From contig CAMLEQ010000081.1 in NCBI GenBank assembly GCA_946479015.1, forward strand, positions 1 through 11,685: DNA of 11,685 bases, in the 5' to 3' direction. Within the stretch, counting starts at the first letter, position 1. Every line of letters begins with the position of its first letter. This DNA is from an uncultured Gemmatimonadota bacterium (lineage in GTDB: Bacteria; Gemmatimonadota; Gemmatimonadetes; Gemmatimonadales; Gemmatimonadaceae). The notes beneath the pieces are model-generated. The model was not told the DNA's origin. It made no database searches and was given only the letters and a program-made list of their open reading frames with translations. A program made the translations under genes and the position numbers. Shown here one piece after another: positions 1 to 10,175 of the stretch.

Positions 1-50
1 GCAAGCCGCACCTCGCGCACGGCATGATGACCCAGTTCGAGGTGCGCTGA
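1..50 (+). CDS. C-terminal tail of an unidentified gene, cut by the window edge
   Basis: Reading from base 3, fifteen codons run without a stop to TGA at 48-50 and give KPHLAHGMMTQFEVR. Every codon ends in G or C, matching the codon use of the confident genes here, so this is probably the real end of a plus-strand gene that begins outside the window. The fragment is too short to assign to a family. The strong hairpin at 82-121 lies 31 bases after the stop and could end its transcript. Confidence 0.45.
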   Translation, partial: KPHLAHGMMTQFEVR

Positions 51-81
51 GCGCCTGGGCAGGGAAGGGGTCACGAGAGCG

Positions 82-121
82 AGCGGGGGCGCGTGCCGCG
101 TGTGCGGCGCGCGCCCCCGCT
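82..121 (+). terminator. Long GC hairpin between genes, terminator-like but without a T-run
   Basis: Bases 82-93 (AGCGGGGGCGCG) are the exact reverse complement of 110-121. Inside them 95-99 pairs with 104-108 around a GTGT loop, joined by a possible G-T wobble at 94/109. Together this is about 18 base pairs with a four-base loop. Its place just after a stop codon suits transcription termination or 3'-end protection of the upstream mRNA. Neither strand has a T-tract after it, so a classical intrinsic terminator is not shown. The longest open frame of the NUDIX gene begins inside this hairpin, which argues against that upstream start. Confidence 0.4.
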
Positions 122-195
122 GGCGCATCGCGCCCCGGCGCGCCAGCTTTCGCGCCCCGGCATCCCGCCGCGCGTTCTCTCTTCCCCATCCACAC

Positions 196-654
196 GTGCC
201 CCAGCACTTCAGGTACGTCCTCGCCCTCCTCTTCACCCCCGACCGGCGCCGCGTCGTGCTCATGCGCAAGACGCGCCCGGCGTGGCAGGCCGGTCGCGTG
301 AACGCGCTCGGTGGGAAGCTCCTCCCCGGGGAACGCGCCGAGGACGCCGCGCGCCGCGAGGTGCGCGAGGAAGCCGGCGTGGACGTCGTCGCGTGGGAGG
401 AGATCCTCGTGTGGGATGATCCCGTCTACCGCATGCACGTGGTGCGGGCGTTCGACGAGGCCGCGGAGCGCGCGCGCACGGCGGAGGACCAGGAGGTGTT
501 CCTCGCCGACGCCGCGCATCTCCCGGCGGAGGTGATCGACAACCTGCGCTGGCTCGTCCCCCTCGCGCTGGACCGCGACGTGGCGGTGCCCATCGCCGTG
601 CGCAGCGCGGCCCCCGAGGGCTCGGGGCTCACGGAGCCGCCGCCCGGACGCTGA
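196..654 (+). CDS. NUDIX hydrolase (MutT-like nucleoside diphosphate-X pyrophosphatase)
   Basis: NUDIX enzymes hydrolyse nucleoside diphosphates linked to another group, using a divalent metal; the substrate cannot be read from this sequence. From the GTG at 196 the product is 152 aa, a normal single-domain size. The NUDIX box is perfect: G40, E46, then REVREEAGV at 54-62, with metal-binding glutamates E55, E58 and E59. The segment before the box (MRKTRPAWQAG) resembles MutT-type members that clean up damaged nucleotides. The frame stays open upstream to an ATG at 100, but residues from there are Arg/Ala/Pro-rich, look non-coding and begin inside the 82-121 hairpin, so I prefer GTG 196 even though no clear ribosome site precedes it. 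The next gene starts 40 bases downstream in the same direction and may be co-transcribed. Confidence 0.85.
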   Translation: MPQHFRYVLALLFTPDRRRVVLMRKTRPAWQAGRVNALGGKLLPGERAEDAARREVREEAGVDVVAWEEILVWDDPVYRMHVVRAFDEAAERARTAEDQEVFLADAAHLPAEVIDNLRWLVPLALDRDVAVPIAVRSAAPEGSGLTEPPPGR

Positions 655-694
655 GCGCCGCCCGGGCACGCCTCTCGCGTCCCGTGGCGGCCAC

Positions 695-1924
695 ATGTCG
701 GACACGCATGCCCTGCATCCGGCCCGGGAACACGTTCCCGCGCTCGATGGCATCCGCGGCCTGGCGATCCTCGTCGTCATGGGCTTCCATTTCGGGCTCC
801 AGATGCCGGAGCACACGCCCCTCGAGCACGTCGTCGGGCGCGTGCTCGGCGCGGGGTGGTACGGGGTCGATCTCTTCTTCGTGCTCTCCGGGCTCCTCAT
901 CACCAGTCTGCTCCTCGACGCGAAGGGAGGGCCCGGCTACTATCGCGCGTTCTACGGACGGCGCGCGCTCCGCATCTTCCCGCTCTACTACGGCTTCCTG
1001 GCCGCGTACCTGTTCCTCGTGGTGCGGCACGGTGCGTCGGGAGACGACCACTACCTCTGGCAGAAGCAGTGGTGGTGGTGGAGCTATCTCGACAACTGGT
1101 GGATCGCGCTCGTGCGGCGCACGGAGCCGCCGAACTATCTCTGGGTTGGGCCGTTCTGGTCGCTCGCGGTGGAGGAACAGTTCTATCTGCTCTGGCCCAC
1201 GCTCGTCCTCCTTCTCTCGCGCCGCAAGCTCGCCCTCCTGTGCGCGGCGATCATCGTCGGCGCGCCGCTCTTCCGCTTCTGGCTCCGCGCGCATCACGCG
1301 GCGGACGTCACCGCGTACGCGCTCACCCCCGCGCGGCTCGACGCACTGGCGGTGGGCTCCCTCCTCGCGGTGGTGCTGCGCGACCCCGGTCTCGCGCGAT
1401 GGGGGCGGCGCATCGCGCTGATGACGGGCGTGGCGGCGGCCGCGGTGGTCGTGGGCACCTTCGTGCGACACGGCGGTCTCTGGACCTACGGCGGCTGGGA
1501 GGAGGGGATCGGCTACACCGTGATCGCGCTCGCGTGGGGAGGACTCGTCACCGTCGGTGCATCGGCGGCGCCGGAGACGCCGGCCGGTCGCGCGCTCGGC
1601 GCGGGGTGGCTGCGCTCGCTCGGGAAGTACAGCTACGCGATGTACGTCTTTCACGTCCCCATCTGGTCGCACGTGCGCCCGCTGCTCTTCCACGGCGGCG
1701 ATCCTCCGGTGCTCTGGGGGTCGCACGTGCCGGCCACGCTCGCGCTCGCGCTGCTGTGCGGCGGGATCACGTACCTGTGCGCCCTGGCGAGCTGGCACCT
1801 GTACGAGAAGCACTTCCTGCGACTCAAGCGCTACTTCCGCTACGGGGGGCCGAGGGCGATGCCCCCCGAGGAACGCTCGGCGCCGGCGGGGGCCGCCGCG
1901 CCGGAGCCCGCGGCGCCGGTCTGA
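695..1924 (+). CDS. Acyltransferase 3 family integral membrane protein (OafA/YrhL-like)
   Basis: A 409-aa polytopic membrane protein of the acyltransferase-3 family. Members move acetyl or other acyl groups across or onto the outer face of the inner membrane to modify O-antigen, peptidoglycan, exopolysaccharide or antibiotics. Family landmarks: LDGIRGLAIL near 17-26, with the R-X10-H pair R21 and H32; GVDLFFVLSG at 57-66; the cytoplasmic Arg motif GRRALRIFPLYY at 88-99; SLAVEEQFYLLWP at 156-168 with E160/E161; and KYSYAMYVFH near the end. There is no C-terminal SGNH domain, only a short Pro/Ala-rich tail, so this is the membrane-only form. Four consecutive tryptophans (W126-129) lie in a loop. 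ATG 695 is preceded by GGCGG at 686-690, a weak ribosome site. The acceptor substrate is not indicated by neighbours. Confidence 0.9.
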   Translation: MSDTHALHPAREHVPALDGIRGLAILVVMGFHFGLQMPEHTPLEHVVGRVLGAGWYGVDLFFVLSGLLITSLLLDAKGGPGYYRAFYGRRALRIFPLYYGFLAAYLFLVVRHGASGDDHYLWQKQWWWWSYLDNWWIALVRRTEPPNYLWVGPFWSLAVEEQFYLLWPTLVLLLSRRKLALLCAAIIVGAPLFRFWLRAHHAADVTAYALTPARLDALAVGSLLAVVLRDPGLARWGRRIALMTGVAAAAVVVGTFVRHGGLWTYGGWEEGIGYTVIALAWGGLVTVGASAAPETPAGRALGAGWLRSLGKYSYAMYVFHVPIWSHVRPLLFHGGDPPVLWGSHVPATLALALLCGGITYLCALASWHLYEKHFLRLKRYFRYGGPRAMPPEERSAPAGAAAPEPAAPV

Positions 1925-2057
1925 CGGCGGGCGCGCGGGGCGGGGCGGCACGGGTCGTGCTCGGGATCGACCCGTGGCGGCGCGGGAGGCAATCTCCCCG
2001 CGGCTCGGGAGCGCCGCAGTGGAGCGGCGCTCGAGTTCCCGCCGTTTGACGGCGGGC
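1922..2057 (+). repeat. 11-base direct repeats bracketing a cluster of inverted repeats
   Basis: TGACGGCGGGC occurs exactly at 1922-1932 and at 2047-2057. The first copy contains the acyltransferase stop codon. Between them lie three hairpins: 1949-1957 with 1968-1976 (9 bp, 10-base loop), 1984-1988 with 1994-1998 (5 bp, 5-base loop), and 2009-2017 with 2024-2032 (9 bp, loop AGTGGA). None is followed by a T-run. The cluster could terminate the acyltransferase transcript, form a structured leader for the kinase mRNA, or be a small palindromic element. The pairings are read directly from the bases; the function is unknown. Confidence 0.5.
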
Positions 2058-2068
2058 TCGCCCCGCCG
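2038..2068 (+). promoter_or_regulatory. Two mutually exclusive 7-bp hairpins in the kinase leader
   Basis: Three 7-mers separated by exactly five bases: CCCGCCG (2038-2044), CGGCGGG (2050-2056), CCCGCCG (2062-2068). The middle segment can pair with either flank, with loops TTTGA and CTCGC, but not with both at once. This is the geometry of an attenuator-like or riboswitch-like switch and it lies 22 bases before the kinase start codon. There is no recognisable ligand-binding fold and no T-run, so a regulatory role is only inferred; chance in very GC-rich sequence is a real alternative. Confidence 0.35.
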
Positions 2069-2090
2069 AACTTCCCTCGACCACAGGTGA

Positions 2091-6293
<4,203 letters not shown>

Positions 6294-6342
6294 GTCCGCC
6301 GTCAGCGCGGCCGCGGCCCTGCACTTGCACACGCCGTCCTCC

Positions 6343-7218
6343 ATGCGATGGACGCCTGGGGGAGAGAGCCGGGACATCGAGGACCGCCGCGGGTCATCGC
6401 GCGGCGCGTTCGGTGGTCGCGGCATCCACGTGGGGATCGGCGGCGCGATCCTGCTGCTCGTGCTCAGCCTCGTCTTCCACCGCGACTTCTTCTCGCTCGT
6501 CGAAGGGGGCGCCGGCACGGGCACCGTGGCCACCGCCGACAGCGGCGCCGTCGCCCCGGTGACCTCCACTCCGGAGGAGGATCGACTCGTCCAGTTCGTG
6601 TCCTTCGTGCTCGACGACGATCAGAAGACGTGGGAGCGGCTCGAGCCCGCCGACTTCGGCACGCCGTACCGGCACGCGAAGCTCGTGCTCTTCCGCGACG
6701 CCACCGAGACCGCCTGCGGCGAGGGGGAGGCGGCGACGGGACCGTTCTACTGTCCCGAGGACGAGAGGGTCTACATCGATCTCGGCTTCTACGAGGAGCT
6801 GCGCCAGCGCTTCGGCGCGCCGGGCGACTTCGCCCAGGCCTACGTGATCGCGCACGAGCTGGGGCACCACGTGCAGAAGCTCGCCGGCATCGAGGGGCGC
6901 GCGCAACGCGCCATGCAGGCCGATCCCGAGGGCGCGAACGCGGTGTCCGTGCGCCTCGAGCTGCAGGCCGACTGCTACGCGGGCGTGTGGGGGCACTCCG
7001 CCGCCCAGCGGAACCTCCTCGATCCGGGCGACGCCCAGGAAGGGCTCGATGCCGCGGCGGCCGTGGGCGACGACCGGCTCCAGCGCATGTCCACCGGCCA
7101 CGTGCAGGCCGATGCGTTCACCCACGGCTCGTCCGCTCAGCGCATGGCGTGGTTCAAGCGCGGCTTCGACTCCGGCGACCCGCGCGCCTGCGACACCTTC
7201 GCGACGCGCACGCCGTAG
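6343..7218 (+). CDS. ypfJ: Membrane-anchored neutral zinc metallopeptidase (YpfJ family)
   Basis: A 291-aa protein that matches the putative neutral zinc metallopeptidase family typified by E. coli YpfJ, in length and layout. The N-terminus begins MRWTPGGESRDIEDRRG, the family's usual opening, which fixes ATG 6343 although no Shine-Dalgarno precedes it and the frame stays open further upstream. One membrane segment (about 29-45, IHVGIGGAILLLVLSLVF) follows, then a Ser/Thr/Ala-rich linker and the catalytic domain. The zinc motif HELGH gives H171, E172 and H175. LELQADCYAGVW (205-216) supplies the likely third ligand E206, and C125 and C137 are conserved-looking cysteines. The domain probably faces the periplasm or outer surface. 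The substrate is unknown for the family. The gene starts 49 bases after the kinase on the same strand and converges with the next gene. Confidence 0.9.
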   Translation: MRWTPGGESRDIEDRRGSSRGAFGGRGIHVGIGGAILLLVLSLVFHRDFFSLVEGGAGTGTVATADSGAVAPVTSTPEEDRLVQFVSFVLDDDQKTWERLEPADFGTPYRHAKLVLFRDATETACGEGEAATGPFYCPEDERVYIDLGFYEELRQRFGAPGDFAQAYVIAHELGHHVQKLAGIEGRAQRAMQADPEGANAVSVRLELQADCYAGVWGHSAAQRNLLDPGDAQEGLDAAAAVGDDRLQRMSTGHVQADAFTHGSSAQRMAWFKRGFDSGDPRACDTFATRTP

Positions 7219-7260
7219 CGCGCGCGAGCTCCCGCCGGCCGCGTGCGGCGCACCTCGGCG

Positions 7261-8193
7261 TCACGGCACCGGACGCGACGGTTCCGCGATCACGGTGGTG
7301 ACGCACTCTCCGCGCGCATCCGGTTCGGCGAGCGCGGCGCGGAGCCGATACCAGCGCCCCGAGTGCCCGCGGGCTCTCACCTCGGCGGAGAGCGGCTCGG
7401 CCACTGGCTCGCGTGCGCCACGCGCGTAGCGCGCGACGAGGCGCGCCACCGCGCTGGCGATCGCTGGCGGCACCGGCATCTCGCCGGAGCTCGTGCGCCC
7501 GGCCCGCGCGTCGGCGAGGTCGGCGGCGAGCCGCGCGGCCCCCGCGCTGTGTACCTGCACGCGTCCCCGCGCGTCGAGCGTGATGGCCACCGGGGCTTCC
7601 CCCCGCGCCGCGGCAGCCGCACCCCCTTCCATCGCGCGCCGCGACAGCGCGGCGAGCTCGAGGCCGCGCGCCAGGTGCGGGATCATGGCACGGAGAAAGC
7701 GCCGCTCGTGCGTGCCGAACGCCGGCGAGTCCGCCTCGCGCAGTGCCCACCAGATCCCCCACTGGCGCCCGTCGGCCACCAGCACCGCGCGCAGCTCGGT
7801 CGTGAAGCCGTGCTCGCGCAGCAGATGCGCGTACTCCGGCGAGTAGAACTCGACGGGCACGTCGCGCCTGGCGGCGGCCACCGATGACGTCGTCCGGCGC
7901 CGCGCCGGCGCCATCGTGCGCGACGCCTCGTACGCCGGATAGATCTCCTCGAAGTAGGCCCGCGTCATCTCCGGCGGTATCCCCTCGCTCACCACGTGCG
8001 AGGCGAGCCCCGTGTCCGGGACCGTGCCGGCGATCATCCAGGCCTCCTCGTCGAGCACCGGCGCGGCGCGCCGCATGACCTCGCGCCGGAGGACCTCCGA
8101 GTCCAGCCCGGCGTAGCATGCACGCCGGACGCCGCGGAGCGCAGAGAGCTCCGCCTGTTCGCTGATCCGCTCGTTGAACACTTCGCTGAGCAT
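7261..8193 (-). CDS. GAF/PAS-type sensor protein resembling a LuxR-family regulator that lacks its HTH domain
   Basis: A 310-aa soluble protein. Its layout matches a group of LuxR-type regulators common in high-GC bacteria: an N-terminal helix (about 12-45, ALRGVRRACYAGLDSEVLRREVM), a GAF-like sensing region to about 180 (including LVADGRQWGIWWALRE at 138-153 and the ERRFLRAMIPHLARGLELA helix), then a PAS-like region (about 200-305, starting PVAITLDARGRVQVHSAGAARL). In such regulators a C-terminal LuxR HTH of roughly 60-70 residues follows. Here TGA comes immediately after VTTVIAEPSRPVP, and none of the reading frames downstream encodes a recognisable HTH before the convergent peptidase gene. 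It may be a truncated regulator or a sensor acting through a partner. ATG 8193 is preferred over ATG 8214 because of the excellent ribosome site at 8200-8205. The family assignment comes from pattern memory and is moderately sure. Confidence 0.72.
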   Translation of the reverse strand: MLSEVFNERISEQAELSALRGVRRACYAGLDSEVLRREVMRRAAPVLDEEAWMIAGTVPDTGLASHVVSEGIPPEMTRAYFEEIYPAYEASRTMAPARRRTTSSVAAARRDVPVEFYSPEYAHLLREHGFTTELRAVLVADGRQWGIWWALREADSPAFGTHERRFLRAMIPHLARGLELAALSRRAMEGGAAAAARGEAPVAITLDARGRVQVHSAGAARLAADLADARAGRTSSGEMPVPPAIASAVARLVARYARGAREPVAEPLSAEVRARGHSGRWYRLRAALAEPDARGECVTTVIAEPSRPVP

Positions 8194-8199
8194 CGTCTC

Positions 8200-8205
8200 C
8201 CTCCT
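8200..8205 (-). promoter_or_regulatory. Strong Shine-Dalgarno for the GAF/PAS sensor gene
   Basis: On the minus strand the sequence reads AGGAGG, then six bases, then ATG at 8193. This is near-ideal and sets the start seven codons inside the longest open frame, which begins at 8214. Confidence 0.8.
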
Positions 8206-8237
8206 CGGCCACAACGGAATGGTGTCGATCCGTACGG

Positions 8238-8254
8238 CGGCTGCAGCGCAGCCG
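8238..8254 (-). other. Short hairpin upstream of the GAF/PAS sensor gene
   Basis: CGGCTGC (8238-8244) pairs exactly with GCAGCCG (8248-8254) around a three-base AGC loop. It lies in the 172-base spacer between the oxidase stop and the sensor start, in the minus-strand transcript. It could end the oxidase message or be a chance pairing. There is no T-run. Apart from a 10-base palindrome at 8286-8295, I see nothing else in this spacer and no convincing promoter boxes. Confidence 0.2.
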
Positions 8255-8365
8255 GGCGCGGCGCCGTGTCGCGCGGCGGATCGCTCGTCGCGACGGCACG
8301 CCCTGCACGTGGCGGGCTAGCGGGGATCCAGAGCGTCCTGTCTCGGCGCCGCGCCGCAGCACACA

Positions 8366-9976
8366 CTACGTCGTCGTCGTCGCGGGCTGGATGAAGAACG
8401 ACGTCATCATTCCCATGTCCTCGTGGTCGAGGATGTGACAGTGCATCAGGATCGGCCCGCCGGTGAAGTCGGCGAAGCGCGTGCGGACGGTGGCGTACCC
8501 GCCCGGCGGCACCACGACGGTGTCGTGATAGCCGGTGACGAGGGGTGAGCTCGGGGACGGTGTGACACCGTTGTACGGTCCGGCCACCGTCATCACGTGG
8601 ATCGGGTTGGTGTGCACGTGGAAGGGATGCTCCTGTGCCGTCAGATTCAGGATCGTCCACTGCTCGACGGTGCCGAGGATGCTGTCGGTCCACTCGGGAA
8701 CGGCGGGGTTCCACGAGTGCGGGAGGTGACCCTGTAGGTACATGCGGAAGCGGCCGAATTCCCCCTCCGGCACCGAGTCGTCCTGGTCGAAGATGATCGT
8801 GCGGTTCGTGACGGGCGCGGCGCCCGAGAGATCGGGCAGCCCGCTCGGGTCGAGGGGCACCTCACCGGGATCGGCGACCGCGGTCCCGCCGATCGCGATC
8901 GTCGCGATGGGCTTGGCCGGCCACGTGTCGACGCCCTGGTTGTAGGCGTCGAGGCTCAGCACGGTGGTGCCCGGCTGGACGGGAGCTTTCACCTCGAGCT
9001 CGACGCGCTTGCCTGGCGCGAGCTGAATGGTGGGTCCGGTGCCGCCGGGGTAGCCGGTGCGCGGCAGCCCGTCGTACGCGAGGACCCGCGCCTGGAATCC
9101 GTCGGGGACGCGGAGCTGGTAGAACGCCGACGTGCTCGCATTCGCGAGATCCCACACCTGCCGCTCGCCTGGCCGCATGCGCAGCAGCGGCATCAGTTCG
9201 CCGTTGATCAGCGTGAGCGCCAGCAGCGGGTCGTCGCGGTCCGCGTCGTCGAACGTGATCGTGCGCAGGTCGGGCTCCAGGTAGAGTTGCTGCAGCACGA
9301 GGATGCGCCGGCGGTATCGCGCGTCGACCGCGTCCGTGTGGGCGTTCGCGATGAAGAGCATCCCGCAGCCGCCGCGGCCGAGCTGCTCGGTGACCAGCCC
9401 GTGCACGTGCGGGTGATACCAGAAGAGTCCCGCCGGGTGCGTTGGCGGCACCTGGAAGTGGTAGGTGAACGACTCCCCCGCGTGGATCTTCACGAGCATG
9501 TTGTCGCCCGTCCCCACAGGGGTGACGTGCGTGCCGTGGTAGTGCACGTTCGTCGCCGAGCTTGCCGGGCGCGGCGGGCGTCCGTACCCGGGCTTCGGAT
9601 CGTCGCTGCCGATCATGATCTTGTCGGCGAACGTCAGGTCGAGCGTGTCGCCCGCATTCACCCGGAGCGTCGGGCCCGGGATGGTGTTGCCGTACGTGAT
9701 CGGAGCGAAGCGCGGAGCGCCCGCGACGCGCACGGGATCGCTGGCGATCTTGATCGTGGCCGAGAGGACTCCGCCCACGCTGCGGATGACGCGCGGGTCC
9801 GCCAGATCGCCATCGACCGCCGGCGCGGACGGCTCGGTGGACGTCCGGGTGGGCGGCGGCGGAGCGGTCGCACTGTCGGTCGTGCAACTGAGGATGGACC
9901 CGCTCAGCAGAGCGGATCCGGCGGCGGCGAGCCCGGTGGCGAGGAACTCGCGGCGGGGCAGGGTAGGGGATGACAT
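8366..9976 (-). CDS. Tat-exported multicopper oxidase (CueO/laccase-like)
   Basis: A 536-aa three-domain multicopper oxidase. These enzymes take electrons from a substrate (Cu(I), phenols or metal ions) at a type 1 copper and reduce O2 to water at a trinuclear copper site. All four ligand motifs are intact: HYH at 145-147, HPH at 188-190 in FWYHPHVHG, HPFHVH at 450-455, and HCHILDHEDMGMM at 512-524, with type 1 ligands C513, H518 and axial M523. The last motif closely resembles CueO, but CueO's methionine-rich insert is not visible. The N-terminus has a twin-arginine signal (PRREFLATG, R8-R9), a hydrophobic stretch, and C31 after ILS, an imperfect lipobox, so it may be a Tat lipoprotein. A Pro/Thr linker follows. 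GGAGG is positioned six bases before ATG 9976. No copper pump or chaperone is adjacent, so cuprous oxidase versus laccase function stays open. Confidence 0.93.
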   Translation of the reverse strand: MSSPTLPRREFLATGLAAAGSALLSGSILSCTTDSATAPPPPTRTSTEPSAPAVDGDLADPRVIRSVGGVLSATIKIASDPVRVAGAPRFAPITYGNTIPGPTLRVNAGDTLDLTFADKIMIGSDDPKPGYGRPPRPASSATNVHYHGTHVTPVGTGDNMLVKIHAGESFTYHFQVPPTHPAGLFWYHPHVHGLVTEQLGRGGCGMLFIANAHTDAVDARYRRRILVLQQLYLEPDLRTITFDDADRDDPLLALTLINGELMPLLRMRPGERQVWDLANASTSAFYQLRVPDGFQARVLAYDGLPRTGYPGGTGPTIQLAPGKRVELEVKAPVQPGTTVLSLDAYNQGVDTWPAKPIATIAIGGTAVADPGEVPLDPSGLPDLSGAAPVTNRTIIFDQDDSVPEGEFGRFRMYLQGHLPHSWNPAVPEWTDSILGTVEQWTILNLTAQEHPFHVHTNPIHVMTVAGPYNGVTPSPSSPLVTGYHDTVVVPPGGYATVRTRFADFTGGPILMHCHILDHEDMGMMTSFFIQPATTTT

Positions 9977-9982
9977 GGCAGA

Positions 9983-9987
9983 CCTCC
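9983..9987 (-). promoter_or_regulatory. Strong Shine-Dalgarno for the multicopper oxidase
   Basis: The minus strand reads GGAGG, six bases, then ATG at 9976, which confirms the oxidase start. The rest of the spacer up to 10175 holds one small hairpin (10114-10119 with 10123-10128, TCGGGC/GCCCGA, three-base loop). I see no clear promoter, so the oxidase could be read from its own unseen promoter or from the permease upstream. Confidence 0.75.
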
Positions 9988-10175
9988 GGACGGTCGGTCA
10001 GTGTGCGGCATACGGAACCGATGGGAGGCGTGACGCATCCGGGCGGCACGGGGCGGTGCTCCAAGCTGGGGGCGCCGGGAGAATGCCGGTAGCGGGCTTT
10101 GCCTCATGCGGTGTCGGGCGCGGCCCGATGCGGATGCCCGCGCGGAGCGAGCGACATCAGTCCGACTCGGCTCCG

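Noticed and set aside
7238..7249. Small hairpin GCCGC/GCGGC between the two convergent genes, possible shared terminator
   Set aside because: Only 5 bp with a two-base loop and no T-run on either strand; too weak to call.
8286..8295. 10-base palindrome CGTCGCGACG in the oxidase/sensor spacer, possible operator
   Set aside because: Palindromes of this size in C/G-only sequence are common by chance, and there is no second copy or promoter beside it.
10114..10128. Hairpin TCGGGC-GCG-GCCCGA after the permease, possible terminator
   Set aside because: Six base pairs with a tight loop and no T-tract; not distinguishable from background in GC-rich DNA.
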